Positions 32,771 to 42,170 are shown, counted from the first letter of the stretch. The stretch is DNA of 64,000 nucleotides from Flavobacterium sp. KMS (GCF_000813005.1 NZ_JSYP01000014.1:62001-126000); one strand, 5' to 3'. Translations and numbers: made by a program. Notes: generated by a model not told the origin, from the letters alone.

Positions 32771-35059
32771 ATGGCAAACAATATTGACAAGCAAAATATT
32801 TCAGACACCGTTGTTATTTTTTTTACAATATCGCTTTTACTCACCAATTTCCTGCCCCATCCCAAATCTATCGATCTTCTTTATCCTCAGTTTTTATACC
32901 TATCGGGGCTAAACTTAGTAATGGGATTGTATTTTTATCTTAATCCAAATGTCATTTCCACCGATACCTTTCCGCTCTTAAAAAAGAGTTCTCTCCTAAG
33001 GCTATACCTCCTATTTATTATTCTTTGCGGCATATCTGCCATTAATACAAAAAACACAACTTTAGTTTTAGAGAAAATAACAGAACTAATCATAGCCTTT
33101 TGTTTAGTGATAAACTTCACCGTTTTACTAAAAAACAGACTTGATTTATTTAATAAAATTATTTTTATTGTTGGTATAACAGCCTTTTTACAATCCTGTG
33201 TCGAAATATACAATTTAAAGCTATTAGCTTCTCAGGCAACAATATCATTTGGGCTTCAGAATATGATAAAAACCACAGGAAACATTAATATTTTAGCTTC
33301 AAGCTTAACTATCAAAATCCCGTTCCTATTACTCGGAATCACTACTTTTTCTGGGTTTAAAAAATTATTTTCATACATCACATTATTACTTGTTCTCACA
33401 ACCATCCTTTTAACTGCGGCGAGAGCAACATTTATTAGTATGTTTTTAATTTTTATTGTCTACATACTCTACTATCTAAAAAATAATTCGGTTAACAAAT
33501 CTTCTTTAGGAACTTGTTTATCACTTATTATTCCGATTATTATAGCTGTATTTATTACCAATTTAGTTTTTGAAAGATCTGCAAACGAAGAACGTTACAT
33601 ATCATTAGGAAACCGGGTAGAACAAATAAATCTTAAGGATGAATCTATTAAAACCAGAATAACAATTTGGGGCAATTCGATACAATTAGCCAAAGAAAAC
33701 CCAATTACAGGCGTTGGATTAGGGAATTATAAAGTAGAATCAATTCCGTATGAGAAAACATTAGATAACAATTCTTCTATTTCTCTACACTCTCATAATG
33801 ATTTCCTGGAAGTTGCTGCCGAAACAGGAATCTTAAACGGCTTGATTTATCTATCCATTTTTATTCTTATTACTTTTATCAATATAAAAAGAATCTTCAA
33901 ATCAGCTGAAACTAACCGCAAAACAATTGCCTTACTAACCTTGATGATGACGATTGTTTATGGAGTCGATTCAGCTATAAACTTCCCGATGTTTCGTCCT
34001 GCAATGCTAATTTTCTTGTGTTTAATATTCGTATTAACAATCATTAATACTCCACCTCCATCAAGCCTTGAATTTGAAACTAACAAAAGTAAATCCTATT
34101 TAATACTGATTATAATAAGCATAATAACTAGCTATTTTGCCTTTTTAAACAACAAAGCATCAAATCTTGAATATTTAATCCAAAAAGATGTTGAAAGTTT
34201 ATTTGCTACAAATAACCTAACTGGTGATGAACTACTTAAGAGAATACCAAAATATAAAAATACACTTAGCACAGCCGAATCATTTTATGAATATGCTGGT
34301 ATTTATTATACGAACGAAAAAAGATATGACGACGCATTAAAATACCTTTCGAAAGCTGATAAAATAAATCCTCATTTCGGGCGAATCTTCTTTTATAAAA
34401 TGGTTATATCGAATGCAAAAGGAAACATAGACAGCGCTTATATCTATGCAAAACAGGCGTTTTATTTACGACCTCGAAATGTAAATTTCTTTAAAATGTC
34501 TGCACAATTTGCACGTGCTAAAAACGATACTTCAGAGATATTTAAAGAACATAACCTCTTTATTAAATACCGAAACATTCCCGAAGCATGGGGAATTGCC
34601 GCAGAGGAACTACAAAAAAGTAATTATAACAGCTCCAAATTACTCCGTTTTATAGACAACGGTTTGCGATACCATCCTGCCGACACTCTATTAACAAGAC
34701 AGAAAAACAACATTTTAATTCAAAAATATACCAACGAAGGTCGAGATTTATTCCTGAAAAATGATTTAAAAAAGAGTCTTGAATTATATCAGAAAGCATT
34801 AAAAATCGACCCAAATAATCCCGATACAATGCAAAACTTAGCATTCTATTATTATAGTTTGGGCAAATACCAAGATGCTAAATCATATTTTCTGGAAGCA
34901 TTAAAACGTCGTGAGTTTAAATCTGGACGTACCGAATTTTTTATAGGTAATTGTTACTTAAAAACTAATGAAAGAGAAAATGCCTGTAAGTACTTTACTA
35001 TCTCTAAATCCAAAAACTTTCCTGATGCTCAACAACAATTAAATCTAAACTGTAAGTAA
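32771..35059 (+). CDS. O-antigen ligase family (WaaL-type) membrane protein with TPR domain
   Basis: 762 residues. The first ~430 are a polytopic membrane domain of about twelve segments with the large periplasmic loop typical of Wzy/WaaL proteins; it includes GNSIQLAKENPITGVGLGNY and LHSHNDFLEVAAETGILNGL, the usual O-antigen ligase signature. Residues about 460-760 hold TPR repeats, the clearest LELYQKALKIDPNNPDTMQ near 670. It should act on lipid-linked polysaccharide or glycans in the periplasmic leaflet of the inner membrane. The TPR part would recruit a partner. No other polysaccharide genes lie nearby. Confidence 0.87.
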   Translation: MANNIDKQNISDTVVIFFTISLLLTNFLPHPKSIDLLYPQFLYLSGLNLVMGLYFYLNPNVISTDTFPLLKKSSLLRLYLLFIILCGISAINTKNTTLVLEKITELIIAFCLVINFTVLLKNRLDLFNKIIFIVGITAFLQSCVEIYNLKLLASQATISFGLQNMIKTTGNINILASSLTIKIPFLLLGITTFSGFKKLFSYITLLLVLTTILLTAARATFISMFLIFIVYILYYLKNNSVNKSSLGTCLSLIIPIIIAVFITNLVFERSANEERYISLGNRVEQINLKDESIKTRITIWGNSIQLAKENPITGVGLGNYKVESIPYEKTLDNNSSISLHSHNDFLEVAAETGILNGLIYLSIFILITFINIKRIFKSAETNRKTIALLTLMMTIVYGVDSAINFPMFRPAMLIFLCLIFVLTIINTPPPSSLEFETNKSKSYLILIIISIITSYFAFLNNKASNLEYLIQKDVESLFATNNLTGDELLKRIPKYKNTLSTAESFYEYAGIYYTNEKRYDDALKYLSKADKINPHFGRIFFYKMVISNAKGNIDSAYIYAKQAFYLRPRNVNFFKMSAQFARAKNDTSEIFKEHNLFIKYRNIPEAWGIAAEELQKSNYNSSKLLRFIDNGLRYHPADTLLTRQKNNILIQKYTNEGRDLFLKNDLKKSLELYQKALKIDPNNPDTMQNLAFYYYSLGKYQDAKSYFLEALKRREFKSGRTEFFIGNCYLKTNERENACKYFTISKSKNFPDAQQQLNLNCK

Positions 35060-35218
35060 TACAACTAATTATAAAAATAAAACAACCTCTTTTACGTTTC
35101 ATTTCATTACTTTTAACAGAAAAGTAAGTTGTTTGTTATTGAATATTTTTTCTCTTATTAGTTAGTATTTTATGCAAATTAGAGAATGAGTTTGAATATT
35201 TTTTAGTTTAAAATACCT

Positions 35219-35226
35219 TATTTTTG
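35219..35226 (+). promoter_or_regulatory. -7 box TATTTTTG of aroB
   Basis: TATTTTTG fits TAnnTTTG and lies 24 bases before the ATG at 35251. The start of transcription would fall near 35231, which excludes the earlier in-frame TTG at 35224 as start. Confidence 0.55.
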
Positions 35227-35250
35227 CGCTTTCAATTAACTACAGAAAAC

Positions 35251-36318
35251 ATGCAATCAATTCACGCCAATAATTATCCGATACATTTTAATCAAAATGC
35301 ATACGAAGCTTTAAATAATCATTTAAAAGAAAATAAGTATTCAAACCTGTTCATTGTTGTAGATACTGACACAAATGAATATTGTTTACCTAAATTTTTA
35401 CCTTTATTAGGAACGGACTTAACTATCGAAATTATCGAGTTTGAATCGGGCGAAATCAATAAGAATATTGAAACTTGCATCGAAATATGGAAAGTTCTAA
35501 CGGAGCTTGGTGCTGATAGAAAAACATTGGTTATTAATCTTGGTGGTGGCGTTGTTACCGATTTGGGTGGTTTTGTAGCTTCAACATTTAAACGTGGAGT
35601 TGATTTTATACACATCCCAACTACTTTATTATCTATGGTTGATGCATCTGTAGGTGGTAAAAATGGTGTTGACTTAGGAAATTTAAAAAACCAGATTGGT
35701 GTAATCAATGTACCTAAAATGGTATTAATTGATACGCAATACCTAGAAACTCTACCTCAAAGCGAGATGCGTTCTGGTCTTGCCGAAATGCTAAAACACG
35801 GATTAATTTATGATGCTGCATATTGGGAGAAATTTTTAGATTTAAAAGCTATCGATTTTGCAGATCTTGACGAGTTGATTTATCGCTCGGTAGAGATTAA
35901 AAACGAGATTGTAATGCAAGATCCTACTGAAAAACATATTCGTAAGGCTTTAAATTTCGGACATACATTAGGACATGCTATCGAAAGTTACTTTTTAGAG
36001 AATGAAAATAAGAAAACATTACTACATGGTGAGGCAATTGCTATAGGTATGATTCTGGAAAGTTACATATCATTACACAAAAATTTAATTACAAAAGAGG
36101 AATATTCACAGATAAAATCGGCTATAAAATCTATTTATGACGATGTTATTATTGAAGAAAATGATATCGAACCTATCTTAGAATTACTAATTCATGATAA
36201 GAAAAACGAATATGGTTTAATTCAGTTTGCATTAATAGAAGGAATCGGGAAAATAAAGATCAATCAATCGGTTGAAAATGAATTAATTCTTGAGTCCTTT
36301 CAAGATTACAAATCTTAA
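35251..36318 (+). CDS. aroB: 3-dehydroquinate synthase
   Basis: 355 residues from the ATG at 35251 (MQSIHANNYPI); the open frame runs nine codons further but overlaps the promoter box. NAD-binding and active-site motifs are complete: INLGGGVVTDLGGFVA, FIHIPTTLLSMVDASVGGK NGVD (about 115-140), the metal ligands Glu in MLKHGL context, HTLGHAIES (about 238-246) and HGEAIAIGM near 258. It makes 3-dehydroquinate from DAHP, the second step of the shikimate pathway, in the cytoplasm. The neighbours do not belong to the pathway, so it is a stand-alone gene. Confidence 0.95.
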   Translation: MQSIHANNYPIHFNQNAYEALNNHLKENKYSNLFIVVDTDTNEYCLPKFLPLLGTDLTIEIIEFESGEINKNIETCIEIWKVLTELGADRKTLVINLGGGVVTDLGGFVASTFKRGVDFIHIPTTLLSMVDASVGGKNGVDLGNLKNQIGVINVPKMVLIDTQYLETLPQSEMRSGLAEMLKHGLIYDAAYWEKFLDLKAIDFADLDELIYRSVEIKNEIVMQDPTEKHIRKALNFGHTLGHAIESYFLENENKKTLLHGEAIAIGMILESYISLHKNLITKEEYSQIKSAIKSIYDDVIIEENDIEPILELLIHDKKNEYGLIQFALIEGIGKIKINQSVENELILESFQDYKS

Positions 36319-36340
36319 CGTATTTTTTAATAAAAAAGCT

Positions 36341-36372
36341 TTGCTTTACGTATATAATATTTTTTACATTTG
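36341..36372 (+). promoter_or_regulatory. Promoter giving a long leader before the arginine decarboxylase gene
   Basis: TTG (36341-36343) and TACATTTG (36365-36372), spacer 21 bases. Transcription from it would begin near 36377 and leave about 235 bases before the decarboxylase start codon, an unusually long 5' leader. Confidence 0.6.
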
Positions 36373-36376
36373 CAGC

Positions 36377-36556
36377 GTGAAAAAAAATCAAAAACAAAAA
36401 GAATTCCGTTCATACAAGAACCAAGTCAATACTTCATTCCTGAGGATATTGAACCGTTTTTATAATATAAAAGGAAACTATTGTTTTGACCTGTTTCAAT
36501 GTACAAAAGCGGAGCACGAGAAACTACAAATCGTGTATGCAAATATTCGGGTTTGA
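36377..36556 (+). CDS. Possible small ORF or structured leader before arginine decarboxylase
   Basis: From GTG 36377 a frame of 60 codons (59 residues, Lys/Asn-rich, ending IVYANIRV) runs to TGA-like stop at 36554-36556. An in-frame ATG at 36290 lies inside aroB and before the promoter, so it is not the start. Because transcription is predicted to begin close to this GTG, the message would be nearly leaderless. The alternative is that the whole 235-base stretch is an untranslated leader that controls the decarboxylase. No known leader fold was recognised; GCACGA and TCGTGT near 36518-36540 could pair. Doubtful as a gene. Confidence 0.3.
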   Translation: MKKNQKQKEFRSYKNQVNTSFLRILNRFYNIKGNYCFDLFQCTKAEHEKLQIVYANIRV

Positions 36557-36612
36557 ATTTTAGATTATTTTATTGTTTACCACATAATTTAATTTAAAAT
36601 ATACATATCTCA

Positions 36613-38016
36613 ATGAATACAAAATATTCTGATTTAATCAATCAAACTTATTACTTTCCTCAAGAGGAATTTACTTTAAACAAAGACAACCTTCAATTCC
36701 ACAACATCGATTTGATGAAATTAGTAGAGAAATATGGTACGCCATTAAAATTTACTTATTTACCTCAAATTTCTAACAATATCAACAAAGCAAAAAGTTG
36801 GTTTAGAAAATCGATGGAAAAAAATAAATACGAAGCTAAATACTATTACTGCTATTGTACTAAAAGTTCGCATTTTGAGTTTATCATGAATGAAGCTTTC
36901 AAAAACAATATCCATATAGAAACTTCTTCGGCGTTTGATATCAATATCGCGGAAAATTTATTGGAGAATGGCAAGATTAACAAAAATACACATATAATAT
37001 GTAATGGTTTTAAAAGAGACCAATACGTAACTAATATTGCAAGACTTATAAATAATGGTCATAAAAACACCATTCCAATAATTGATAATTACGAAGAACT
37101 TGATTTGCTTCAGGCAGAAATAAAGGGTAAATTTAAAATCGGAATTAGAATTGCTGCCGAAGAAGAACCAAAATTTGAGTTCTATACTTCGAGATTAGGA
37201 ATTGGATACAAAAATATTGTTCCTTTTTATAAAAAAGAGATCAAAGAAAATAAAAATTTGGAACTAAAAATGTTGCACTTTTTTATTAATACAGGTATCA
37301 ATGACAATGCATATTACTGGAATGAGTTGGTAAAATGTATTAAAGTTTATGTAGCATTAAAAAAGGAATGCCCTACTCTAGATGGTTTGAACATCGGAGG
37401 TGGATTCCCAATTAAAAACTCATTGGCTTTTGAGTACGATTACCAATATATGATTGATGAAATTATCAATCAAATTAAAATTGCTTGTGATGAAGCTGAA
37501 GTAGATGTTCCTAATATTTTTACTGAATTCGGTTCATTTACCGTAGGTGAAAGTGGTGGTGCGATTTATCAGATTCTTTACCAAAAACAACAAAATGACA
37601 GAGAAAAATGGAATATGATTGATTCTTCTTTCATAACTACTTTACCTGACACTTGGGCAATTAACAAACGATTTATTATGCTGGCTGTAAACCGGTGGAA
37701 TGATACTTACGAACGGGTTCTATTAGGCGGACTTACTTGTGATAGTGACGATTATTACAATTCCGAACAAAATATGAATGCCATTTACTTACCTAAATAT
37801 AATAAAGAAAAGCCTTTATATATTGGTTTCTTCAATACAGGAGCTTATCAGGAAACGATTGGTGGTTATGGAGGATTACACCACTGTTTAATCCCACAAC
37901 CTAAGCACATTTTGATAGATAGAGATGAGAATGGATTTTTGGCAACTGAAGTCTTTTCAGAAGAGCAAACATCAGATCAAGTATTGAAGATATTAGGGTA
38001 CAGTAAAAAACAATAA
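36613..38016 (+). CDS. speA: Arginine decarboxylase (PLP fold type III)
   Basis: 467 residues, the compact Bacteroidota version of arginine decarboxylase. Seen: TPLKFTYLPQIS start of the alanine-racemase-like barrel, YYYCYCTKSSHFEF near 78-91 with the PLP lysine (K in TKSS), HIETSSAFDI, the glycine-rich phosphate loop GLNIGGGFPIKN (about 258-270), EFGSFTVGESGG near 300, and the C-terminal CDSDDYY (Cys-Asp active-site pair from the partner subunit) and GAYQETIGGYGG. It makes agmatine from arginine, the first step to putrescine and spermidine. The deoxyhypusine-synthase-like gene follows after 104 bases; no agmatinase gene is nearby. Confidence 0.9.
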   Translation: MNTKYSDLINQTYYFPQEEFTLNKDNLQFHNIDLMKLVEKYGTPLKFTYLPQISNNINKAKSWFRKSMEKNKYEAKYYYCYCTKSSHFEFIMNEAFKNNIHIETSSAFDINIAENLLENGKINKNTHIICNGFKRDQYVTNIARLINNGHKNTIPIIDNYEELDLLQAEIKGKFKIGIRIAAEEEPKFEFYTSRLGIGYKNIVPFYKKEIKENKNLELKMLHFFINTGINDNAYYWNELVKCIKVYVALKKECPTLDGLNIGGGFPIKNSLAFEYDYQYMIDEIINQIKIACDEAEVDVPNIFTEFGSFTVGESGGAIYQILYQKQQNDREKWNMIDSSFITTLPDTWAINKRFIMLAVNRWNDTYERVLLGGLTCDSDDYYNSEQNMNAIYLPKYNKEKPLYIGFFNTGAYQETIGGYGGLHHCLIPQPKHILIDRDENGFLATEVFSEEQTSDQVLKILGYSKKQ

Positions 38017-38120
38017 AAAAAATCGCAAATTGTACTATATTTTTATAAATTTTATTAATTTGCATAACAATCTTTAAGGGTTTTTATAACCTTTGAATTC
38101 AAAAAAAAAAAAAAGAAAAA

Positions 38121-39089
38121 ATGAAAGGACCAATTAGTCAGTTTATTGAAAAACATTATTTACACTTTAACTCTGCATCTTTAGTTGATGCTGCAAAAGC
38201 ATACGAGCAACAATTGGCAAATGGAGCCAAAATGATGGTAAGTATGGCTGGAGCAATGAGTACTGCCGAAATTGGAAAGATTTTTGCCGAAATAATTCGT
38301 CAGGACAAAGTTCAAATCATTTCTTGTACAGGTGCAAATCTAGAAGAAGACATCATGAATCTAGTAGCACACTCTCACTACGAAAGAGTGCCAAACTATC
38401 GTGATTTAACTCCTCAGGATGAGTGGGATTTATTAGAGAGAGGATTAAACAGAGTTACAGATACTTGTATCCCTGAGCATGAAGCATTCCGTCGTTTGCA
38501 AAAACATATCTACAAAATATGGAAAGATGCAGATGATAAAGGAGAGCGTTATTTCCCACATGAATTCATGTACAAAATGTTACTTTCTGGTGTATTAGAA
38601 GAATACTACGAAATTGACTTAAAAGATAGCTGGATGTATGCTGCAGCAGAGAAAAATTTACCTATTATTGTACCAGGATGGGAAGATAGCACAATGGGTA
38701 ACATTTTCGCTTCATACGTAATCAAAGGTGAATTAAAAGCATCTACGATGAAATCTGGAATCGAATATATGGTTTTCTTATCAGATTGGTACCCTAAAAA
38801 TAGCACTAACGGAATTGGATTTTTCCAAATTGGTGGTGGTATTGCTGGAGATTTCCCGATTTGTGTGGTACCAATGTTATACCAAGATATGGAAATGCAC
38901 GATGTTCCGTTTTGGAGCTATTTCTGTCAAATTTCAGACTCAACAACCAGTTATGGTTCATACTCTGGAGCCGTTCCTAATGAAAAAATCACTTGGGGTA
39001 AATTAGATATTAAAACGCCTAAGTTCATTATAGAGTCAGACGCTACCATTGTAGCACCGTTAATTTTTGCATATTTATTAGATTTATAG
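38121..39089 (+). CDS. Deoxyhypusine synthase family protein
   Basis: 322 residues. NAD-binding and active-site features of the deoxyhypusine/homospermidine synthase fold are visible: MMVSMAGAMSTAEIGK near 36-51, IISCTGANLEEDIMNLVAHSHY (about 73-94), PIIVPGWEDSTMGN (about 182-195), FFQIGGGIAGDFPICVVPM near 234, and SDSTTSYGSYSGAVPNEKITWGK near 270, which holds the lysine that carries the butylamine group (K in WGK). Bacteria have no eIF5A, so the enzyme probably transfers the aminobutyl group of spermidine to another acceptor such as a polyamine. Its place beside arginine decarboxylase supports a polyamine role. Confidence 0.88.
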   Translation: MKGPISQFIEKHYLHFNSASLVDAAKAYEQQLANGAKMMVSMAGAMSTAEIGKIFAEIIRQDKVQIISCTGANLEEDIMNLVAHSHYERVPNYRDLTPQDEWDLLERGLNRVTDTCIPEHEAFRRLQKHIYKIWKDADDKGERYFPHEFMYKMLLSGVLEEYYEIDLKDSWMYAAAEKNLPIIVPGWEDSTMGNIFASYVIKGELKASTMKSGIEYMVFLSDWYPKNSTNGIGFFQIGGGIAGDFPICVVPMLYQDMEMHDVPFWSYFCQISDSTTSYGSYSGAVPNEKITWGKLDIKTPKFIIESDATIVAPLIFAYLLDL

Positions 39090-39098
39090 AATAACTTT

Positions 39099-39506
39099 AT
39101 GAAAAGAGTAATAGTTGATTACGCTAAACTTACCAATGAAATTTTAAACTTATTAGTTGATAAATTTCCTGATGGTTATGATGATTCGGATGTTATCCGT
39201 TTTAGAAATGCTAAAAACGAATTGATAGAAGCCGTTGAAGTACGTACAGAAGATACTATCTATTTAGTAAAAATTAGTACTAAACTTGCTGATAGAATTG
39301 AAAATTACGATGAAGATGATGAAATCGATGCAGATGTTGACACAATCGAACCAATAAAAGGTCTTGATCTAGACGACGACGCTGCTGACGATGATGACGA
39401 TGAAGATGAAAACTTAGACAAGCCAGATCTTGACGGAGATGATGACGATGAAGACCGTGAGAAAGATATCGCCGATGAGGATGATGACGAAGATGATGAA
39501 GATTAA
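39099..39506 (+). CDS. Small protein with long Asp/Glu tail
   Basis: 135 residues. The first ~75 form a compact domain (MKRVIVDYAKLTNEILNLL, then AVEVRTEDTIYLVKIS). From about 76 the sequence is nearly all Asp and Glu in runs of four to seven, over 55 residues, with few other residues. Homologues are common in Flavobacteriaceae as hypothetical proteins, sometimes mislabelled DNA primase. It follows the DHS-like gene by nine bases, so it is co-transcribed with the polyamine pair. The tail could bind polycations or basic proteins; this is inference. A terminator follows at 39528. Confidence 0.75.
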   Translation: MKRVIVDYAKLTNEILNLLVDKFPDGYDDSDVIRFRNAKNELIEAVEVRTEDTIYLVKISTKLADRIENYDEDDEIDADVDTIEPIKGLDLDDDAADDDDDEDENLDKPDLDGDDDDEDREKDIADEDDDEDDED

Positions 39507-39527
39507 TTAATCTGAATATTTCAAAAT

Positions 39528-39560
39528 AAAAAAGGAACTCATATTATGAGTTCCTTTTTT
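39528..39560 (+). terminator. Rho-independent terminator
   Basis: AAAAGGAACTCAT (39530-39542) pairs with ATGAGTTCCTTTT (39546-39558), three-base loop, T-run. It ends the decarboxylase/DHS/acidic-protein unit before recQ. Confidence 0.88.
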
Positions 39561-39592
39561 ATTTAGTAAATTACCTACAAAAATACAAGCCA

Positions 39593-41704
39593 ATGAAAAC
39601 AGAAATATTACACGCCAAACTAAAAGAAAATTTTGGATTTGAAAAATTCAGACCAAACCAGGAAGATATTATAAATACGATACTTTCTGGTCGGGATACT
39701 TTAGCAATTATGCCAACTGGTGGAGGAAAATCTATCTGTTTTCAGTTACCAGCATTAGTATTACCAGGAATTACAATCGTTATTTCTCCACTTATTGCCT
39801 TGATGAAAGATCAAGTCGATAGCTTGAAAGCAAACGGAATTGCTGCTTGTTTTATAAACAGTAGCCAATCTGAGCAAGAGCAACAATTTTATATGGAAAG
39901 CTTAAAATCTAACACTATAAAGTTGGTTTACATAGCTCCCGAAAGCTTATCTTATCTAGATATTATTTTTAATCAATTAACGGTAAGCTTAATAGCAATA
40001 GACGAAGCGCATTGTATCTCGGCTTGGGGACATGATTTTCGCCCTGCTTATACTAATTTAGGATATCTAAAAAATCGCTTCCCCTCTACTCCTGTCCTTG
40101 CATTAACGGCAACTGCCGATAAAGCGACGAGAACCGACATTACAAAACAACTAAATTTAAATAACCCAAAAACGGTTGTTGCTTCTTTTGATAGAAAAAA
40201 TTTAAGCCTGGAAGTACGTCCTGCTCTCGACAGAGTAAAACAAATTATTGATTTTATCGAAAAGAAACCTCACGAATCTGGAATTGTTTATTGCCTAAGC
40301 AGAAAAACAACCGAAGAACTTGCAGGAAAATTACAGAAAAGAGGGATTAACGCCAAAGCATATCATGCCGGTCTAGATAATAAACTACGTTCTAAAACTC
40401 AGGATGATTTTATAAACGACGATTGCCAGGTTGTTTGTGCCACAATTGCTTTTGGGATGGGAATCGATAAATCAAATGTTCGTTGGGTAATTCATTACAA
40501 TTTACCTAAAAATATAGAGGGTTATTATCAGGAAATCGGAAGAGCTGGTCGTGATGGTTTGCCATCAGAAACTATTTTGTTCGAAAGTTACAGCGATGTT
40601 ATTCAGTTGCAAAAATTTGCTTCTGAAGGTTTAAACGCCGAAGTACAACTTGCAAAATTAGAACGAATGAAACAATATGCGGACGCTTTAAGCTGTCGCA
40701 GAAAAATATTACTTTCTTATTTTGGCGAATTAGTAAATGAAAACTGTGGTAACTGTGATATTTGCAAAAATCCTCCTAAGTTTTTTGATGGAACCGTTAT
40801 TGCTCAAAAAGCGCTATCAGCCATTACACGTTTACAAGAAAAAGAAACTTTAGCAGTAATTGTCGACTTTCTTAGAGGTTCTAAAAACGCTCATATTTAC
40901 GAAAACGAATATCAGAACTTAAAAACTTATGGTATTGGTGCCGATATTTCTTGGTACGATTGGAACCAATATTTGATTCAGTTGATCAATTTAGGCTATT
41001 GCGAAATTGCTTTTCACCAACACAATAAAATTTTACTGACTTCTTTTGCTAAAAAAGTATTGTTTGAAGGAGAAAAAGTTCAGCTTACAACCGTAGTTAA
41101 GAAAGCTATTGAGCAAATTGAAATACAAGAAAAAGCTACTAAAGCTAAGCCAAATTCTCTTTTTGAAATACTTAGACAATTGCGCTACAAAATCTCTAAA
41201 GAAGAAGAAGTCCCAGCTTATGTAATTTTTAGCGATGCTGTTTTAAGGCAAATGGAATTATTACGACCAATGAGCGATGATGAACTTATCGCAATTGACG
41301 GAGTCGGAAAAGCCAAACTCGAGAAGTATGGTTCCGATTTTGTAAATGCTATAATCGATTTTTTCAAAAACAAAAAAGCTCCAAAGGCAAAATCTAAAAA
41401 GGAAAGCAGCACATATAAAGTAACCTTAGAGTTATTTCAGGAAGGCATTTCTATTGAGGCTATCGCAGCAAAAAGAAAACTTGGTATTTCGACAATTGCA
41501 TCTCACTTAGCCAAGCTATATGTTGATGGGCATGATATTAATTTATCTGATTATGTCTCTGATGCCGAAGTTATCCAGATAAGAAAAGCCCAAGTAAAAC
41601 TTGAAAATCCTGAAACTCTAAAGCCATATTATGACTTTTTTGAAGAGCAAATTTCTTATGATAAAATACGCTTAGGTCTGGCGATTATTGAGAAGAATTA
41701 TTAA
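39593..41704 (+). CDS. recQ: ATP-dependent DNA helicase RecQ
   Basis: 703 residues. Helicase motifs in order: FRPNQEDIINTIL (motif 0), MPTGGGKSICFQ (Walker A, about 40-50), SPLIALMKDQV, IDEAHCISAWGHDFRP (DEAH and aromatic loop, about 132-147), LTATAD, then the second RecA domain with GIVYCLSRKTTEEL, GMGIDKSNVRWVIHY and QEIGRAGRDG. The zinc-binding set is CRRKILLSYFGE and CGNCDICKNPP near 362-395. A winged-helix RQC and an HRDC domain (about 525-600) follow, and a further HTH-like C-terminal domain. It unwinds 3'-5' forks in recombination repair. Complete. Confidence 0.95.
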   Translation: MKTEILHAKLKENFGFEKFRPNQEDIINTILSGRDTLAIMPTGGGKSICFQLPALVLPGITIVISPLIALMKDQVDSLKANGIAACFINSSQSEQEQQFYMESLKSNTIKLVYIAPESLSYLDIIFNQLTVSLIAIDEAHCISAWGHDFRPAYTNLGYLKNRFPSTPVLALTATADKATRTDITKQLNLNNPKTVVASFDRKNLSLEVRPALDRVKQIIDFIEKKPHESGIVYCLSRKTTEELAGKLQKRGINAKAYHAGLDNKLRSKTQDDFINDDCQVVCATIAFGMGIDKSNVRWVIHYNLPKNIEGYYQEIGRAGRDGLPSETILFESYSDVIQLQKFASEGLNAEVQLAKLERMKQYADALSCRRKILLSYFGELVNENCGNCDICKNPPKFFDGTVIAQKALSAITRLQEKETLAVIVDFLRGSKNAHIYENEYQNLKTYGIGADISWYDWNQYLIQLINLGYCEIAFHQHNKILLTSFAKKVLFEGEKVQLTTVVKKAIEQIEIQEKATKAKPNSLFEILRQLRYKISKEEEVPAYVIFSDAVLRQMELLRPMSDDELIAIDGVGKAKLEKYGSDFVNAIIDFFKNKKAPKAKSKKESSTYKVTLELFQEGISIEAIAAKRKLGISTIASHLAKLYVDGHDINLSDYVSDAEVIQIRKAQVKLENPETLKPYYDFFEEQISYDKIRLGLAIIEKNY

Positions 41705-41748
41705 AATATGATGAATTCACGTACTCATTAAACGATATTACACCTCTA

Positions 41749-41783
41749 AATCTTTGTCAAAGTTTTGAACTTTGACAAAGATT
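41749..41783. repeat. Perfect 16-bp inverted repeat after recQ
   Basis: AATCTTTGTCAAAGTT (41749-41764), loop TTG, AACTTTGACAAAGATT (41768-41783). No T-run follows, so it is a REP-like palindrome rather than a classical terminator. It is the first of several elements in the 532-base gene-free stretch 41705-42236. Confidence 0.75.
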
Positions 41784-41877
41784 ATTGTGTTTCTTACAGA
41801 GATTTATCGCACTCAAAAAAGCAAGTTTGCAGAAAATTATCTATCAAAATTGAGACGAATACTATTTTTATTCGTTT

Positions 41878-41937
41878 AAAAAATCCGTTTTATCAACGTT
41901 TTTGCTTTAGCAAATCCGTATCATCTGCGTTCCTTTA
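41878..41937. repeat. Partial copy of the AATCCGCGTTCC repeat
   Basis: AAATCCGTTTTATCAACG and CAAATCCGTATCATCTGCGTTCCTTT resemble the right arm of the large inverted repeat at 52358-52511 (AAAATCCGTTTTTAATCCGCG ... AATCCGCGTTCCTT). Here only one arm is present, so it looks like a half element. Confidence 0.55.
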
Positions 41938-42076
41938 AGACTTTCTAGCGGAATCGAAGGACACAAACTACTCGCGTATCAACAAAAACAAGACAAATTG
42001 CAATTACTCTTCGACTCGACTCAGGAGGACAAATTTGAAATTTTAATCACAAAATTTTTTATAAACTAGGATAATC

Positions 42077-42170
42077 CTTAGCCCTGATGGGAACGGCATC
42101 CTTTTTATTTTTCCTTTAAAAATAAAAAGATATAGTGTCCCGATAACTATCGGGAAGCAGGAATAGCTTC
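42077..42170. repeat. Structured intergenic element of Flavobacterium type
   Basis: From CCTTAGCCCTGATGGGAACG to GCAGGAATAGCTTC. Two strong hairpins are nested in it: CTTTTTATTTTT (42101-42112) with AAAAATAAAAAG (42118-42129), and TCCCGATA (42138-42145) with TATCGGGA (42148-42155). From memory, closely similar blocks (AGCCCTGATGGAAGCGGCATCC ... GCAGGAATAGCTTC) are scattered in intergenic regions of many Flavobacterium genomes. Function unknown. Confidence 0.6.

Noticed and set aside
36290..36376. ATG at 36290 as start of the small ORF before arginine decarboxylase
   Set aside because: It lies inside the end of aroB and upstream of the predicted promoter, so a message from that promoter would not include it.
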